From: Nocardioides sp. Soil797
GTDB taxonomy: Bacteria > Actinomycetota > Actinomycetes > Propionibacteriales > Nocardioidaceae
Reading direction: 5' to 3'
Assembly (NCBI GenBank): GCA_001429555.1
Contig: LMSR01000018.1
Span: forward strand, 299,968 to 363,967
DNA length: 64,000 bases
Shown: piece after piece, positions 1 through 8,702 of the stretch
Layout of the letters: the number at the start of each line of letters is the position of its first letter
Position numbering within the stretch: the first letter of the stretch is position 1
Position numbers and translations under genes: made by a program
The notes under the pieces: generated by a model
What the model was told of the DNA's origin: nothing
Seen by the model: the letters and a program-made list of their open reading frames with translations, nothing else
The model's database searches: none

Positions 1-848
1 CAGTGGAGGCCGAGCTTGGTGGACAGTCGGTCCAGATGGGCGATCGCCTCGTCCTCCGAGGCATCCGGGACGCCCCAGATCAGTTCGGTGACGCCGGCGG
101 CGGCCCACTCCTCGAAGTCTTCGGCCGTGGGCTTCTTGGCGATCAGGACGTGTATCTCGGGGGAGCCATCGCGCCCGGCGTCGGCCCAGGCCCGGTGCAG
201 CGCAGCCGCCTTCTCATCGATGCCGGTCTCGATCGGCGTGGTCATCCAGCCGTCGGCGTTGGCGGCGATCCATGCGAAGGTCCTCGGACCACCACCGGCG
301 CCGACGAGAACGGGCACGTGGGACTGCACCGGCTTCGGCCAGGCCCAGGACGCACCGAAGGAGACGAACTCCCCGTCGTACGACGCCTCGTCCTGGGTCC
401 ACAACGCGCGCATCGCCTCGACGTACTCACGCAGCACCGTGCGGCGCTTCGCGGCCGGCACGTGGTGGTCGGTGAGCTCGTCGACGTTCCAGCCGAACCC
501 GGCACCCAGGGTGACCCGACCGCCGGAGAGGTGGTCGAGGGTGGCGATGGTCTTGGCCAGCGTGATCGGGTCGGACTCGACGGGCAGCGCGACGGCAGTG
601 GAGAGCCGGATCCGCGAGGTGAGCGCCGCCGCGGTGGCCAGTGACACCCACGGGTCCAGGGTTCGCGTGTAGCGGTCGTCGGGCAGGGTCTCGTTGCCGG
701 TGCCCGGGTGAGCAGCCTCGCGCTTGACCGGGATGTGGGTGTGCTCGGGCACGTAGAACGTGTCGAATCCACGCTCCTCGGCCGCGCGCGCGGCGGCGGC
801 CGGGGTGATTCCTCGGTCACTGGTGAACAGGACGATTCCGTTGCGCAT
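1..848 (-). CDS. LLM-class F420-dependent oxidoreductase (3' end cut by window)
   Basis: The frame opens at an ATG at 848 (reads MRNGIVLFTSDRG) and stays open to base 1, so 282 codons are visible and the C-terminus lies outside. It looks like a luciferase-like monooxygenase (TIM barrel) of the F420-dependent type, near the TIGR03619 subgroup. Seen: an early FYVPEHTHIP segment, a central TLDHLSGGRVTLGAGFGWN segment and later VPVLVGAGGGPRTF. These match the family pattern of a binding loop, a Gly-rich turn after the SGGR motif and the phosphate-binding GG region. Such proteins carry out hydride transfers with reduced F420 or FMN; the substrate cannot be read. It diverges from dapE with about 156 bp between the starts. 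Confidence 0.85.
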   Translation of the reverse strand, partial: MRNGIVLFTSDRGITPAAAARAAEERGFDTFYVPEHTHIPVKREAAHPGTGNETLPDDRYTRTLDPWVSLATAAALTSRIRLSTAVALPVESDPITLAKTIATLDHLSGGRVTLGAGFGWNVDELTDHHVPAAKRRTVLREYVEAMRALWTQDEASYDGEFVSFGASWAWPKPVQSHVPVLVGAGGGPRTFAWIAANADGWMTTPIETGIDEKAAALHRAWADAGRDGSPEIHVLIAKKPTAEDFEEWAAAGVTELIWGVPDASEDEAIAHLDRLSTKLGLH

Positions 849-1004
849 GCCGACAATCTAGAACACGTTCCAGTTCTACGTCGAGCGATCAGCGGTGGTC
901 ATGAGATCGGACTTGAGCGGTGGTGTTGACGATTCCGCGCGTCACAGCACGTGTTGAGCGACCGTAACCCCGCGTTACTCGAGGTTTGAGGGGGCGCATC
1001 TACC

Positions 1005-2081
1005 ATGGCGGACATGCCCGAACTGGACCTCACCGCGGATGCGGTCACCCTCACCGAGCAACTGGTCAACATCGAGTCGGTGAGCCGTGACGAGCAGGCC
1101 ATCGCCGACGTGATCGAGAAGGAGCTGCGCCAGCTCGACCACCTCGACGTCACCCGGCACGGCCACACGATCGTGGCCCGGACCGACCTCGGCCACGAGG
1201 ATCGCGTGGTGATCGCGGGACACATCGACACCGTCCCGCTCAACGACAACCTGCCGGCTCGTCGCGACGACAAGTTCCTCCACGGGCTCGGATCCTGTGA
1301 CATGAAGGGCGGTGTGGCGGTTGCCCTCAAGCTGGCCGCGACCCTGCCCGAGCCCAACCGCGACGTGACGTTCATCTTCTACGAAGCCGAGGAGATCGAT
1401 GCGGAGTTCAACGGCCTGTTCAAGCTCTCGCAGTCGAACCCCGAGCTGATGCGGGCCGACTTCGCGATCCTCATGGAGCCCTCCAACGCCGTGGTCGAGG
1501 CCGGCTGCCAGGGCACGATCCGGATCGACATCGTGGCGAAGGGCGAGCGCGCCCACAGCGCCCGCAGCTGGATGGGATCCAATGCCATCCATGCGGCCGC
1601 GCCGATCCTGGCCAAGCTGGCCGCCTACGAGCCGCGCAAGCCGGTGATCGACGGGCTGGAGTACCACGAGGGCCTCAATGCGGTCTTCATCGAGGGCGGC
1701 GTGGCCGGCAACGTGCTGCCCGACGAGTGCGTCGTACGCGTCAACTACCGGTTCGCGCCCGACCGCAGCGGTGAGGAGGCGGAGGCCTTCCTGCGTGAGT
1801 TCTTCGAGGGCTACGAGTTCACCGTGACGGACTTCGGTGCGGCGGCGCTTCCCGGGTTGTCCGTCCCGGCCGCGGCCGCGTTCCTCGAGGCCGTCGGCGG
1901 CGAGGCCAACCCCAAGTTCGGGTGGACCGACGTGGCCCGCTTCAGCAGCCTCGGTGTCCCCGCCGTCAACTTCGGACCCGGCGATCCGCTGCTGGCCCAC
2001 AAGCAGGAGGAACACGTGCCGTTCGCCGACATCCTCCGCTGCGAGGAGCAGCTCCGCACCTGGCTGGGGGAGAGCCGATGA
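1005..2081 (+). CDS. dapE: Succinyl-diaminopimelate desuccinylase
   Basis: M20-family metallopeptidase fold of 358 aa, the usual DapE length. It hydrolyses N-succinyl-LL-diaminopimelate in lysine/mDAP synthesis for peptidoglycan, in the cytosol. Visible di-zinc site: GHIDTVP (H73, D75), GLGSCDMKGG (D99), YEAEE (E129 likely base, E130 ligand), MEPSN (E158) and a C-terminal His in the HKQEEHV segment (about 332-337). A dimerisation domain lies between roughly residues 170 and 280. ATG 1005 is preceded by a GAGGGGG tract at a suitable distance; a second in-frame ATG at 1014 is further from it. The stop overlaps the next gene as ATGA, so the two are translationally coupled. Confidence 0.95.
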   Translation: MADMPELDLTADAVTLTEQLVNIESVSRDEQAIADVIEKELRQLDHLDVTRHGHTIVARTDLGHEDRVVIAGHIDTVPLNDNLPARRDDKFLHGLGSCDMKGGVAVALKLAATLPEPNRDVTFIFYEAEEIDAEFNGLFKLSQSNPELMRADFAILMEPSNAVVEAGCQGTIRIDIVAKGERAHSARSWMGSNAIHAAAPILAKLAAYEPRKPVIDGLEYHEGLNAVFIEGGVAGNVLPDECVVRVNYRFAPDRSGEEAEAFLREFFEGYEFTVTDFGAAALPGLSVPAAAAFLEAVGGEANPKFGWTDVARFSSLGVPAVNFGPGDPLLAHKQEEHVPFADILRCEEQLRTWLGESR

Positions 2082-2851
2082 CCGAGAGTCACGGCCGCGA
2101 CAAGCACCGCGGCCCCGTCGTGATGCGTCGCTCCCAGGTCGACAGCGGTACGACGGACCAGCGTCTGCTCGACTCGCGCGGCCCCACGGACTGGGTGCAC
2201 ACCGATCCGTGGCGGGTACTCAGAATTCAGGCTGAGTTCGTCGAGGGCTTCGGGGCCCTGGCCGAGCTCGGACCGGCGATCGGTGTCTTCGGCTCGGCGC
2301 GCACCAAGGTGGACGACCCGTTCTATGCGCGGGCCGAGGAGCTCGGTCGCAAGCTGGTCGAGGCCGGCTTCGCGGTCATCACCGGCGGCGGCCCGGGCGC
2401 GATGGAGGCGGCCAACAAGGGAGCCTCCGAGGCGGGCGGCGCCAGCATCGGGCTGGGCATCGAGCTGCCCTTCGAGACCGGCCTGAACCAGTGGGTCGAC
2501 AAGGGCATCAACTTCCGCTACTTCTTCGCGCGCAAGACCATGTTCTTGAAGTACGCGCAGGGTTTCGTCGTCCTTCCCGGCGGTGTCGGCACCCTCGACG
2601 AGCTCTTCGAGGCAGTCACCCTGGTGCAGACCCAGAAGGTCACCTCCTTCCCGGTGGTGCTGCTCGGTGTCGACTACTGGTCGGGCCTGATCGACTGGTT
2701 GCGCGGGACGGTCCTGGGCGAGGGCAAGATCTCCGAGAAGGACCTCGATCTGATCACCCTCACCGACGACCTCGACCACGCCGTGAAGCTGATGGTCGAC
2801 GCCCGCGAGGGTGCCGGTCCGACGGCGCCCGAGCCGAAGCAGCCGGAGTGA
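2078..2851 (+). CDS. LOG-family protein (TIGR00730, putative cytokinin-type nucleotide phosphoribohydrolase)
   Basis: 257 aa from an ATG overlapping the dapE stop by 4 bp. It contains the LOG/lysine-decarboxylase-like signatures GGGPGAMEAANKG and PGGVGTLDELFE, the second being the PGGxGTxxE active-site motif. Family members cleave the N-glycosidic bond of nucleoside 5'-monophosphates; mycobacterial Rv1205 is the likely counterpart. The N-terminal 45 residues are polar and variable. The GTP/ribose-binding fold covers about residues 65-235. It lies in a dapE-LOG-DivIVA operon. The physiological substrate in this organism is inferred only. Confidence 0.9.
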   Translation: MTESHGRDKHRGPVVMRRSQVDSGTTDQRLLDSRGPTDWVHTDPWRVLRIQAEFVEGFGALAELGPAIGVFGSARTKVDDPFYARAEELGRKLVEAGFAVITGGGPGAMEAANKGASEAGGASIGLGIELPFETGLNQWVDKGINFRYFFARKTMFLKYAQGFVVLPGGVGTLDELFEAVTLVQTQKVTSFPVVLLGVDYWSGLIDWLRGTVLGEGKISEKDLDLITLTDDLDHAVKLMVDAREGAGPTAPEPKQPE

Positions 2852-2858
2852 TCGCGCA

Positions 2859-3254
2859 ATGATGTGGTTCTTCGCGATCCTCGCGGTGCTGGCCCTCGCC
2901 GGGGTGGCCCTGGTCGCCTCCGGCTGGGGTTCGCCGATGGCCGAGGTCCACACCGACCGGCCCGACCTCGATCTCGCCGCCGGTCGGACACTCACCGGCA
3001 CTCACCTGCGACAGATCCGGTTCAGTACGGCGGTCCGCGGATATCGGATGAGCGAGGTCGATGCTCTTCTGAGCCAGTTGGCCCGGCAGCTCGAGGATGC
3101 CGGCTCCGTGGCGCCTGGCCCAACGGCAGGTCCGGCAGGAGATCCGGCCGTGGAGCCGGGCGAGGCCACGGTGCACGATCCGACCACTGAGCGCTCGGCA
3201 GCCGCGCCGGAATCGCCCGACGAGGCCCCGACAGCCGACGGCCCCGGGGCCTGA
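2859..3254 (+). CDS. Membrane-anchored DivIVA-domain protein
   Basis: 131 aa, beginning 7 bp after the LOG gene. It opens with a hydrophobic segment (MMWFFAILAVLALAG, residues 1-22) that is probably a membrane anchor. A short DivIVA-type stretch follows: IRFSTAVRGYRMSEVDALL, about residues 49-68, matching the conserved RGY..EVD core by which such proteins sense curved membrane or recruit polar growth factors. The rest is an acidic, Pro/Ala-rich tail. Either of the adjacent ATGs at 2859 and 2862 could start it. It lacks the long coiled coil of Wag31, so a small accessory role in polar growth or division is more likely than being the main DivIVA. Confidence 0.75.
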   Translation: MMWFFAILAVLALAGVALVASGWGSPMAEVHTDRPDLDLAAGRTLTGTHLRQIRFSTAVRGYRMSEVDALLSQLARQLEDAGSVAPGPTAGPAGDPAVEPGEATVHDPTTERSAAAPESPDEAPTADGPGA

Positions 3255-3427
3255 CCCCCGGCGACGCCTTGGTCCGGGTCCCTCGACCCCGGCTCGACCT
3301 CACGCCGTCCGGCCCACGTCGACGGCGACCGTCGACCGTCTGTGTGCTCGGCTGCCGCAGCAGCCGCTTGACACACGACGCGGCGCGGACGATGGCATGA
3401 AGCGAGCGTGTAGGGCACACTCAGCGC

Positions 3428-3853
3428 GTGCCTCTTTCGTGGATCGTCTACATCCTGACCGCACTTGCGGCGCTGGTCGTGGTGCTCACCCGTAAGCGCC
3501 TCGGGGGCGACAAGGAGAGCGCCGGGCGGTTCCAGACCTCGTCGAGCCTGCTCAACGTGCACACCGGGGCAGGTGCCCTGGCCATCATCTTGTGGGTGGT
3601 CTTCCTCGTCACCGGTGTCGGTGAGGGAGTCGGGAACGCCATCGTGGGCATCATTGCCCTGGCCCTGTTCTGGATCACCGTCGTGGCGGGCCTGATGATC
3701 CTCGTGCGATGGATGCCGGCCCGCGGCAAGCACTCCTCGGAAGCGGTCCACGACACGTGGAGCGATGGGCCCGGGTTGTCGGTGCTGGCCCACGTCGGCA
3801 TGTTGGTCGGGGCCTGCGTCTTCACGTGGGCCTATCTCACCTCTGCCGTCTGA
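3428..3853 (+). CDS. Small four-helix membrane protein, function unknown
   Basis: 141 aa from GTG 3428. Four hydrophobic segments are visible, about residues 5-20, 41-58, 64-85 and 115-135, separated by short loops; the second loop is charged (RWMPARGKHSSE). No catalytic motif is recognised. It stands alone between the dapE operon and a convergent enoyl-CoA hydratase gene, with about 170 bp of upstream sequence in which no feature was recognised. The topology is typical of small actinobacterial integral membrane proteins of unknown role. Confidence 0.7.
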   Translation: MPLSWIVYILTALAALVVVLTRKRLGGDKESAGRFQTSSSLLNVHTGAGALAIILWVVFLVTGVGEGVGNAIVGIIALALFWITVVAGLMILVRWMPARGKHSSEAVHDTWSDGPGLSVLAHVGMLVGACVFTWAYLTSAV

Positions 3854-3861
3854 CCCGCCCG

Positions 3862-3912
3862 CGGCCCAGCTCGGGAGCACGCCCGGGACGCCCGGTACTC
3901 ACCGCTGGGCCG
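3862..3912. terminator. Inverted repeat between convergent genes
   Basis: CGGCCCAGC (3862-3870) pairs perfectly with GCTGGGCCG (3904-3912). The spacer contains a second GC-rich CCCGGG element. It sits exactly between the stop of the four-helix protein (3853) and the stop of the enoyl-CoA hydratase (3913), so it could end transcripts from both sides. There is no T-tract. Confidence 0.5.
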
Positions 3913-4707
3913 TCAGCGGCCCTCGAAGACCGGCTTCTGCTTTGCCACGAAGGCTGCGACGGCTGCCGCGTGGTCCTTGGTCGCGCCGGTGTGTTGCATC
4001 ATCGTGCTCTCGAAGGCGACCGCCTCCTGGAACGATGAGCCGGCCGAGTTCGCCACCGAGCGCCGGATCGAGCCGAAGGACTGGGTCGGCCCTGCCGCCA
4101 GGCGCGTCGCCCATGCATTGACCTCGCCGGCGAAGTCGTCCCCGGAGACCACCTTCGTGGCCAGCCCGAGCTCGAGTGACTGCTCCGCCGACAGGGTGCT
4201 GGGGAAGTAGAGCAGCTCCAGCGCCTTGGCCTGCCCGACCAGGCGGGGGAGCGTCCAGGAGGCGCCGGTGTCACAGGACAGCGCGACGCCGGTGAAGGCG
4301 AGGTTGAAGCCGGCGGTGTCGGCCAGGATCCGGAAGTCGCAGGCGAAGGCAAGGCTGGCGCCGGCGCCCGCGGCCACACCCTGCACGGCCGCGACGACCG
4401 GCTTGTTCATCGTGGCCAGCAACGTCACCGTCGGGTTGTAGTGCTTGTCGACCGTGGTGAACAGCGCCTCCGAGTCACCGGACTCCAGGAGCTGGATGTG
4501 CTCCTTGAGGTCCTGGCCCACACAGAACGCCCGACCGGTCCCGGTCAGCACGACGCAACGCACGGCGTCGTCCTCGGCGACGGTGCGAACGGTCTCCAGC
4601 AGGGCTTCCTTGGTGGCGATGTTGAGACTGTTCATCGCGTCGGCGCGATTGAGGGTGATGGTGGCGACGCCGTCGGTGACGTCGAGGAGGACGGGCTGGT
4701 CGGTCAT
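3913..4707 (-). CDS. Enoyl-CoA hydratase/isomerase family protein (PaaG-like)
   Basis: 264 aa crotonase-fold protein from ATG 4707, preceded by GGGAACC. Signatures: TGTGRAFCVGQDLKE (first oxyanion-hole segment), VQGVAAGAGASLAFACDFRI (second, with the Gly-rich turn) and ALSCDTGASWTLPRLVG. In the last segment an Asp takes the place of the second hydratase Glu, as in PaaG-type ring-epoxide isomerases. It probably acts on an acyl-CoA in beta-oxidation or aromatic (phenylacetate-type) breakdown. The PaaX-family gene directly upstream, in the same orientation with a 38 bp gap, supports a phenylacetyl-CoA link, but no other paa gene is nearby. Confidence 0.85.
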   Translation of the reverse strand: MTDQPVLLDVTDGVATITLNRADAMNSLNIATKEALLETVRTVAEDDAVRCVVLTGTGRAFCVGQDLKEHIQLLESGDSEALFTTVDKHYNPTVTLLATMNKPVVAAVQGVAAGAGASLAFACDFRILADTAGFNLAFTGVALSCDTGASWTLPRLVGQAKALELLYFPSTLSAEQSLELGLATKVVSGDDFAGEVNAWATRLAAGPTQSFGSIRRSVANSAGSSFQEAVAFESTMMQHTGATKDHAAAVAAFVAKQKPVFEGR

Positions 4708-4745
4708 GGAGGTGGTTCCCTTCGAGGTGGTCGAGCGGCGTGGGG

Positions 4746-5528
4746 TCAGGAGGTGGTGCACAGGGTGCGGTCGACGAACCGATCGGCGCCGGGCTTCAAC
4801 CGGTCGGCCTCGGCCCTGAAGAAGGCGGCGGCCTCGCGTCCGGGCCAGTCGGCGGGCAGGAAGTCGTCGGGCAGGCCGGGGTCACGGAACAGGAAGTTGC
4901 GCCATTCGTGCACGAGGTGGAAGCGGTGTGCGAAGTCGGCGCAGTCCGGGTCGCCCTCGCCGCCGCGCCACGGAGCCGAGCGTGCATGGCGCAACCACTC
5001 GGCGTACTCGGCGCCGAGCGTGCTGAGGTCCCAGCACGATGCGGGATGTTCAGGCGGTTCGAAGGAGACCACCTCGGCGCGCTGGGCCGACACCTCCTCG
5101 CGGGCCAGGAGGTCGTCGAGCTCGGGCTGGGGCCAGGGGCTGATCCAGACCCCGTCGGTGAGTTCGGCGTACCCCATCCACTGCAACGCGGATCGCAGCC
5201 GGGTGCGGGTGGTGCGGGCGCGGACCGAACCGAGCACGACCAGGTGCCAGTGCCCGTCCCACGTGCGGTCGCGGGTGCGATAGATGCGTGCCCCGGCCTC
5301 GTCGAGGCGTCGGATCGCCTGGGTGGTGGCGCGGTACCCGCGACCACCGTCCGTGGTGACGGGTGCCAGCCAGTCCTGCATCACCATCCGCGAGATCGCG
5401 GTACGCACGGCCGGGGCAGCGATGCCGACCGGCTCGAGCAACCGGACGAGAGCAGCCACCGGCGCTTGGTGTCCGCGGGTTCGCAGGTGGTCTCCGTAGA
5501 TGTCGAAGAGCGCGGATCGGGCGTGCAT
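4746..5528 (-). CDS. PaaX-family transcriptional regulator
   Basis: 260 aa. The N-terminal winged helix (about residues 1-75) has the family pattern SALFDIYGDHLRTRG and VGIAAPAVRTAISRMV. A central PaaX domain follows, with WDGHWHLVVL, then the C-terminal PaaX_C region including the LVHEWRNFLFRDPGLP segment and DFLPADWPG. PaaX proteins repress phenylacetate catabolic genes and are released by phenylacetyl-CoA. Adjacency to an enoyl-CoA hydratase fits a local regulatory pair, although actinobacterial PaaX-like proteins can control other acyl-CoA pathways. Confidence 0.9.
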   Translation of the reverse strand: MHARSALFDIYGDHLRTRGHQAPVAALVRLLEPVGIAAPAVRTAISRMVMQDWLAPVTTDGGRGYRATTQAIRRLDEAGARIYRTRDRTWDGHWHLVVLGSVRARTTRTRLRSALQWMGYAELTDGVWISPWPQPELDDLLAREEVSAQRAEVVSFEPPEHPASCWDLSTLGAEYAEWLRHARSAPWRGGEGDPDCADFAHRFHLVHEWRNFLFRDPGLPDDFLPADWPGREAAAFFRAEADRLKPGADRFVDRTLCTTS

Positions 5529-5647
5529 GCCGATGAGTCTGCCAGCAAAGTTGTGACCGGCGTTTCGGGCCTGGTGGTGCGATAGGGAATACTGGTCGAT
5601 GTGAACAGCGCCACGGGGCGCAGCATGAAACAGGAAGAGGTGCGCGG

Positions 5648-5815
5648 ATGGCGGCGATGAAGCCGCGGACGGGCGACGGTCCGCTGGAGGTCACCAAGGA
5701 AGGACGCGGCATCGTGATGCGCGTCCCGCTCGAGGGCGGTGGCCGACTCGTTGTCGAACTGAACGCTGATGAAGCCACAGCGCTCGGTGATGCGCTCAAA
5801 GGTGTTGTTGGCTGA
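5648..5815 (+). CDS. DUF3117 domain protein
   Basis: 55 aa small protein (MAAMKPRTGDGPLEVTKEGR...), in the typical full length of the actinobacterial DUF3117 family. Near-invariant features are visible: KPRTGDGPLE, a GRGIVMRVPLEGGGRLV beta-rich core and a C-terminal ELNADEATALGDAL helix. Function is unknown. It is conserved close to sigE in mycobacteria (Rv1211 neighbourhood), which matches the arrangement here. The start is ATG 5648; an ATG nine bases later is also in frame. It ends 3 bp before the aminopeptidase start candidate. Confidence 0.9.
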   Translation: MAAMKPRTGDGPLEVTKEGRGIVMRVPLEGGGRLVVELNADEATALGDALKGVVG

Positions 5816-5818
5816 GCT

Positions 5819-7420
5819 GTGAACGAAGCGCGAGGTCGGGGCGGCCGACAACGGACTGACAACGTCGGGTCTCCGGCTCCACTGCGATCTCACGTCGAGG
5901 TTCCGCCCCAGGTGGAGCCGCCCACGTTCTCGTTGGTCGAGGCCCCTCTCGACCAGGGTGGATCTCTCGTCGTCGCTCTCCCCGTTCTCCGGGGAGACGG
6001 CGACGACGGCCTCACCCTCGGGCCGGGGGCTGCGGAGTTCCTCGAGGCCCAGCCCCTCGACCTCTTCGCAGTTCTCGACCACCACGGTGCCACCGGCAAG
6101 GCCGGCGAGGTGGTCAGCCACCCGTTGCTCGACGGTGAGGCACCGACGACGGTTCTCCTGGTCGGGGTGGGCTCAGGCTCGACCTCCGATCTGCGGGCTG
6201 CCGGTGCCGCCCTGGGGCGTGCGGTCAAGGACCGCGACCAACTGGCCACCACCATCACCTCCCTGGCCGACGACCAGGGTCTGCGTGCCTTCGTGGTCGG
6301 TCTCGTCCTCGGCTCCTTCGAGTTCCACTGGCGCAGGGACGGCGCCAAGGCGCAGCCCGTACGCCGGGTGCTCCTGGCCGGGGGCACGGAGCTGCAGCCG
6401 GTGCTCGACAGGGCGGTTGCGGTGGCGGCCGCCGGGTGGCGCGCTCGCCACCTGGCCAGCGTCCCGTCCAACGTGAAGAACCCGGCCTGGCTGGTCGAGC
6501 AGGCCCGCGAGGCCGCCGATGAGACCGGGCTGAAGCTGACCGTGTGGGACGAGGAGAAGCTCGACGCCGAGGGCTTCGGCGGAATCCTCGCCGTCGGTGC
6601 GGCCTCGCAGAGCCCACCACGGATGATCCGCCTCGACTACACGCCGAGGCGGGGCATCAAGCGCGCCGACGGTCACGTCGCCCTGGTCGGCAAGGGCATC
6701 ACTTTCGACACCGGTGGCCTGTCGATCAAGCCCGGCGAGGCGATGGTCAACATGAAGCGCGACATGACCGGCGGGGCGGTGGTCATCGCCACGATGGCGG
6801 CGCTGGCGGCGGTCGACTGCCCGATCCGGGTGACCGGTCTCGTGCCGACCGCGGAGAACGCCATCGGCGGCTCGGCCTACCGACCCGGAGACGTGATCAC
6901 GCACTTCGGTGGCCGCACGACCGAGGTCACCAACACCGATGCCGAGGGCCGACTGGTGATGGCCGATGCACTGGCCTACGCCGTCGCCAAGGTCAAGCCC
7001 GATGCCCTCGTCGACATCGCCACCCTCACCGGGGCGATGAAGGTGGCCCTGGGGCTGCGTACCGGTGGCTTCTTCGCCAACGACGAGTCGCTCGCCTCGG
7101 CGATCGACGAGTCCGGGGCGACCTCGGGCGAACGACTCTGGCGGATGCCGTTGGCCGACGAATACGAGGAGAAGCTGTCCTCCAAGGTCGCCGACGGCGA
7201 CAACGGTGCCGGCAACCCCGGTGCCATCACCGCGGCGCTCTTCCTCCAACACTTCACCGGCGGACTTCCCTGGGCTCACCTCGACGTCGCCTCGGTGGGT
7301 GATGCACCCACCGACGTCAACGAGTGGACTGCCGGTCCGACCGGTTTCGGCGCCCGCACCCTGATCACCTGGCTGGAGCGGGAGAACCCGCTCGACGGTG
7401 TCACCAAGGGCCGCCGATGA
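5819..7420 (+). CDS. pepA: Leucyl aminopeptidase (M17)
   Basis: 533 aa from GTG 5819. An in-frame GTG at 5912 would remove a poorly conserved Arg-rich leader and may be the true start. The C-terminal catalytic domain carries the M17 two-metal signatures: VGKGITFDTGGLSIKP (about residues 289-305), MKRDMTGGA (Asp ligand) and the hallmark NTDAEGRL (about 372-379). It is a cytosolic hexameric enzyme that removes N-terminal Leu and other residues from peptides, needed for protein turnover. It is followed by a small gene overlapping as ATGA. Confidence 0.92.
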   Translation: MNEARGRGGRQRTDNVGSPAPLRSHVEVPPQVEPPTFSLVEAPLDQGGSLVVALPVLRGDGDDGLTLGPGAAEFLEAQPLDLFAVLDHHGATGKAGEVVSHPLLDGEAPTTVLLVGVGSGSTSDLRAAGAALGRAVKDRDQLATTITSLADDQGLRAFVVGLVLGSFEFHWRRDGAKAQPVRRVLLAGGTELQPVLDRAVAVAAAGWRARHLASVPSNVKNPAWLVEQAREAADETGLKLTVWDEEKLDAEGFGGILAVGAASQSPPRMIRLDYTPRRGIKRADGHVALVGKGITFDTGGLSIKPGEAMVNMKRDMTGGAVVIATMAALAAVDCPIRVTGLVPTAENAIGGSAYRPGDVITHFGGRTTEVTNTDAEGRLVMADALAYAVAKVKPDALVDIATLTGAMKVALGLRTGGFFANDESLASAIDESGATSGERLWRMPLADEYEEKLSSKVADGDNGAGNPGAITAALFLQHFTGGLPWAHLDVASVGDAPTDVNEWTAGPTGFGARTLITWLERENPLDGVTKGRR

Positions 7421-7749
7421 GGGGTCTCACGGTCCGGTGGTCGCTGGTCGGTGCACCTGCCGGCGTGTTCGACGAGCTGAGCTCCTATGTCACCGACAGC
7501 TCCCATGCTCGTTTCACCGGCATGGAGGGCCTGTCCTTCAAGACCTGGCGTGCGCGCGCAGGGGAGTGGTTCGAGGGTTCCTACGTCTTCGAGTCCGACG
7601 AGGCCCGAGCGGCCTTCGAGGAGTCGTTCACGGCAGGAGCCGCCGAGTCGCCGGTCTCCCAGATCGTCGGCGGCCCGCCGGTCCTGGTCGAGGCGTGCGA
7701 CGTCGTCGGCATCGCCGAGGGCGGTTCCGGCTTCAGCCCCCACAAGTGA
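7417..7749 (+). CDS. Small YdhR/ABM-like protein
   Basis: 110 aa, starting at an ATG that overlaps the pepA stop. The order of elements resembles dimeric alpha+beta-barrel (ABM/YdhR-type) proteins: RWSLVGAPAGVFDEL strand-helix, GMEGLSFKTWRARAGEWFEGSYVF paired strands, then DEARAAFEESFTA helix. Family members are putative monooxygenases or ligand-binding proteins without cofactor. No catalytic residue can be assigned. Coupling to pepA is positional only. Confidence 0.6.
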   Translation: MRGLTVRWSLVGAPAGVFDELSSYVTDSSHARFTGMEGLSFKTWRARAGEWFEGSYVFESDEARAAFEESFTAGAAESPVSQIVGGPPVLVEACDVVGIAEGGSGFSPHK

Positions 7750-7769
7750 CCGGCCCACCGCGTCCTGTG

Positions 7770-7829
7770 CAGTTACCGAAACGTATGCAGGATTGTGGGC
7801 TCAAAAACCTGCATACGTTTCGGTAACTG
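7770..7829. terminator. Perfect 22-bp inverted repeat between convergent genes
   Basis: Bases 7770-7791 pair perfectly with 7808-7829 around a 16-nt loop. Unlike the surrounding GC-rich sequence, the arms contain TTACCGAAACGTATGCAGG, which is AT-richer. It lies between the ends of the YdhR-like gene and the O-methyltransferase and probably serves as a bidirectional terminator. No U-tract follows the stem. Confidence 0.7.
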
Positions 7830-7863
7830 CCCAGCAAGCCGAGGCGTGTAGCGGGGGAGAAGG

Positions 7864-8568
7864 CTACTCGGGGATCCATTCCTTCTTGGCGGCCAGCAAC
7901 CCGTCGCCGACCGGCAACAGCACGGGCACGAGGCCCTCGGCCTCCTGGATGGTGCGCCCCAGCTCGCGGATGGCGACGGTCTCCTCGTCACGCTGGGCCG
8001 GGTCGGCCACCCGGTCGTGCCACAGCGCGTTGTCGAAGGCGACCACGCCGCCGGGACGCAGGAGGCGCATGGCCTCCTTGAGGTAGTCGGCGTACTCGCG
8101 CTTGTCGCCGTCGCAGAAGACCAGGTCGTAGTGACCGTCGGTGAGTCGTGGGAGCACCTCGAGCGCCGAGCCCGGGATGGTGCGGGCGCGTTGTGCGGGC
8201 ACGCCGGCGTCGGTGAAGGTCTGCTTGGCGAGGCGCTGGTGCTCGGTCTCGACGTCGACCGTGGTCAGGACGCCGTCGGGTCGCATGCCGCGCAGCAACC
8301 ACAGGCCGGAGACACCGGTGCCGGTGCCGACCTCGACCACGGCCCGCGCGTCGAGGACCGCCGCCAGGAAGCGCAGGGTGGCACCGACGCCGGAACCGAT
8401 CGGCACCACGCCGACCTCCTCGGCACGGGCACGGGCCGCGGTGAGGATCTCGTCCTCGACGACGAATTCCTCCGCATAGGTCCAACTGGTTGGCTTGATG
8501 GGCGTGGTGATGGCAGCCTCCTGGGGTCGTGACAACGCGCCGTGGCTCGACCCTATCGGGAACATCAC
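7864..8568 (-). CDS. Class I SAM-dependent O-methyltransferase (COMT/MdmC type)
   Basis: Up to 234 aa if started at ATG 8568. SAM-binding motif [15 protein letters not shown] is followed by [11 protein letters not shown] (acidic residue for the SAM ribose) and [16 protein letters not shown], the metal-binding Asp region of caffeoyl-CoA/catechol O-methyltransferases. [13 protein letters not shown] closes the core. Homologues (mycobacterial Rv1220c type) sit next to and divergent from sigE, as here. The true start is uncertain. The strongest Shine-Dalgarno (AGGAGG, 8517-8522 on this strand) lies 5 nt before an in-frame ATC at 8511, which would give a 215-residue protein. Substrate unknown. Confidence 0.88.
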   Translation of the reverse strand: MMFPIGSSHGALSRPQEAAITTPIKPTSWTYAEEFVVEDEILTAARARAEEVGVVPIGSGVGATLRFLAAVLDARAVVEVGTGTGVSGLWLLRGMRPDGVLTTVDVETEHQRLAKQTFTDAGVPAQRARTIPGSALEVLPRLTDGHYDLVFCDGDKREYADYLKEAMRLLRPGGVVAFDNALWHDRVADPAQRDEETVAIRELGRTIQEAEGLVPVLLPVGDGLLAAKKEWIPE

Positions 8569-8702
8569 GGTGCCGGGAAACGTTGTCGGGGGTGAAGAGC
8601 GGGCTCAAAGCAACTCCGTTGCCAGTGCTCAGGTTCTTCTCAGTCGGGTTCCCTAGCGTTGGTGAGGTCAGGTTGCAGCACAGACGAGCGAAGGAGAACA
8701 CC

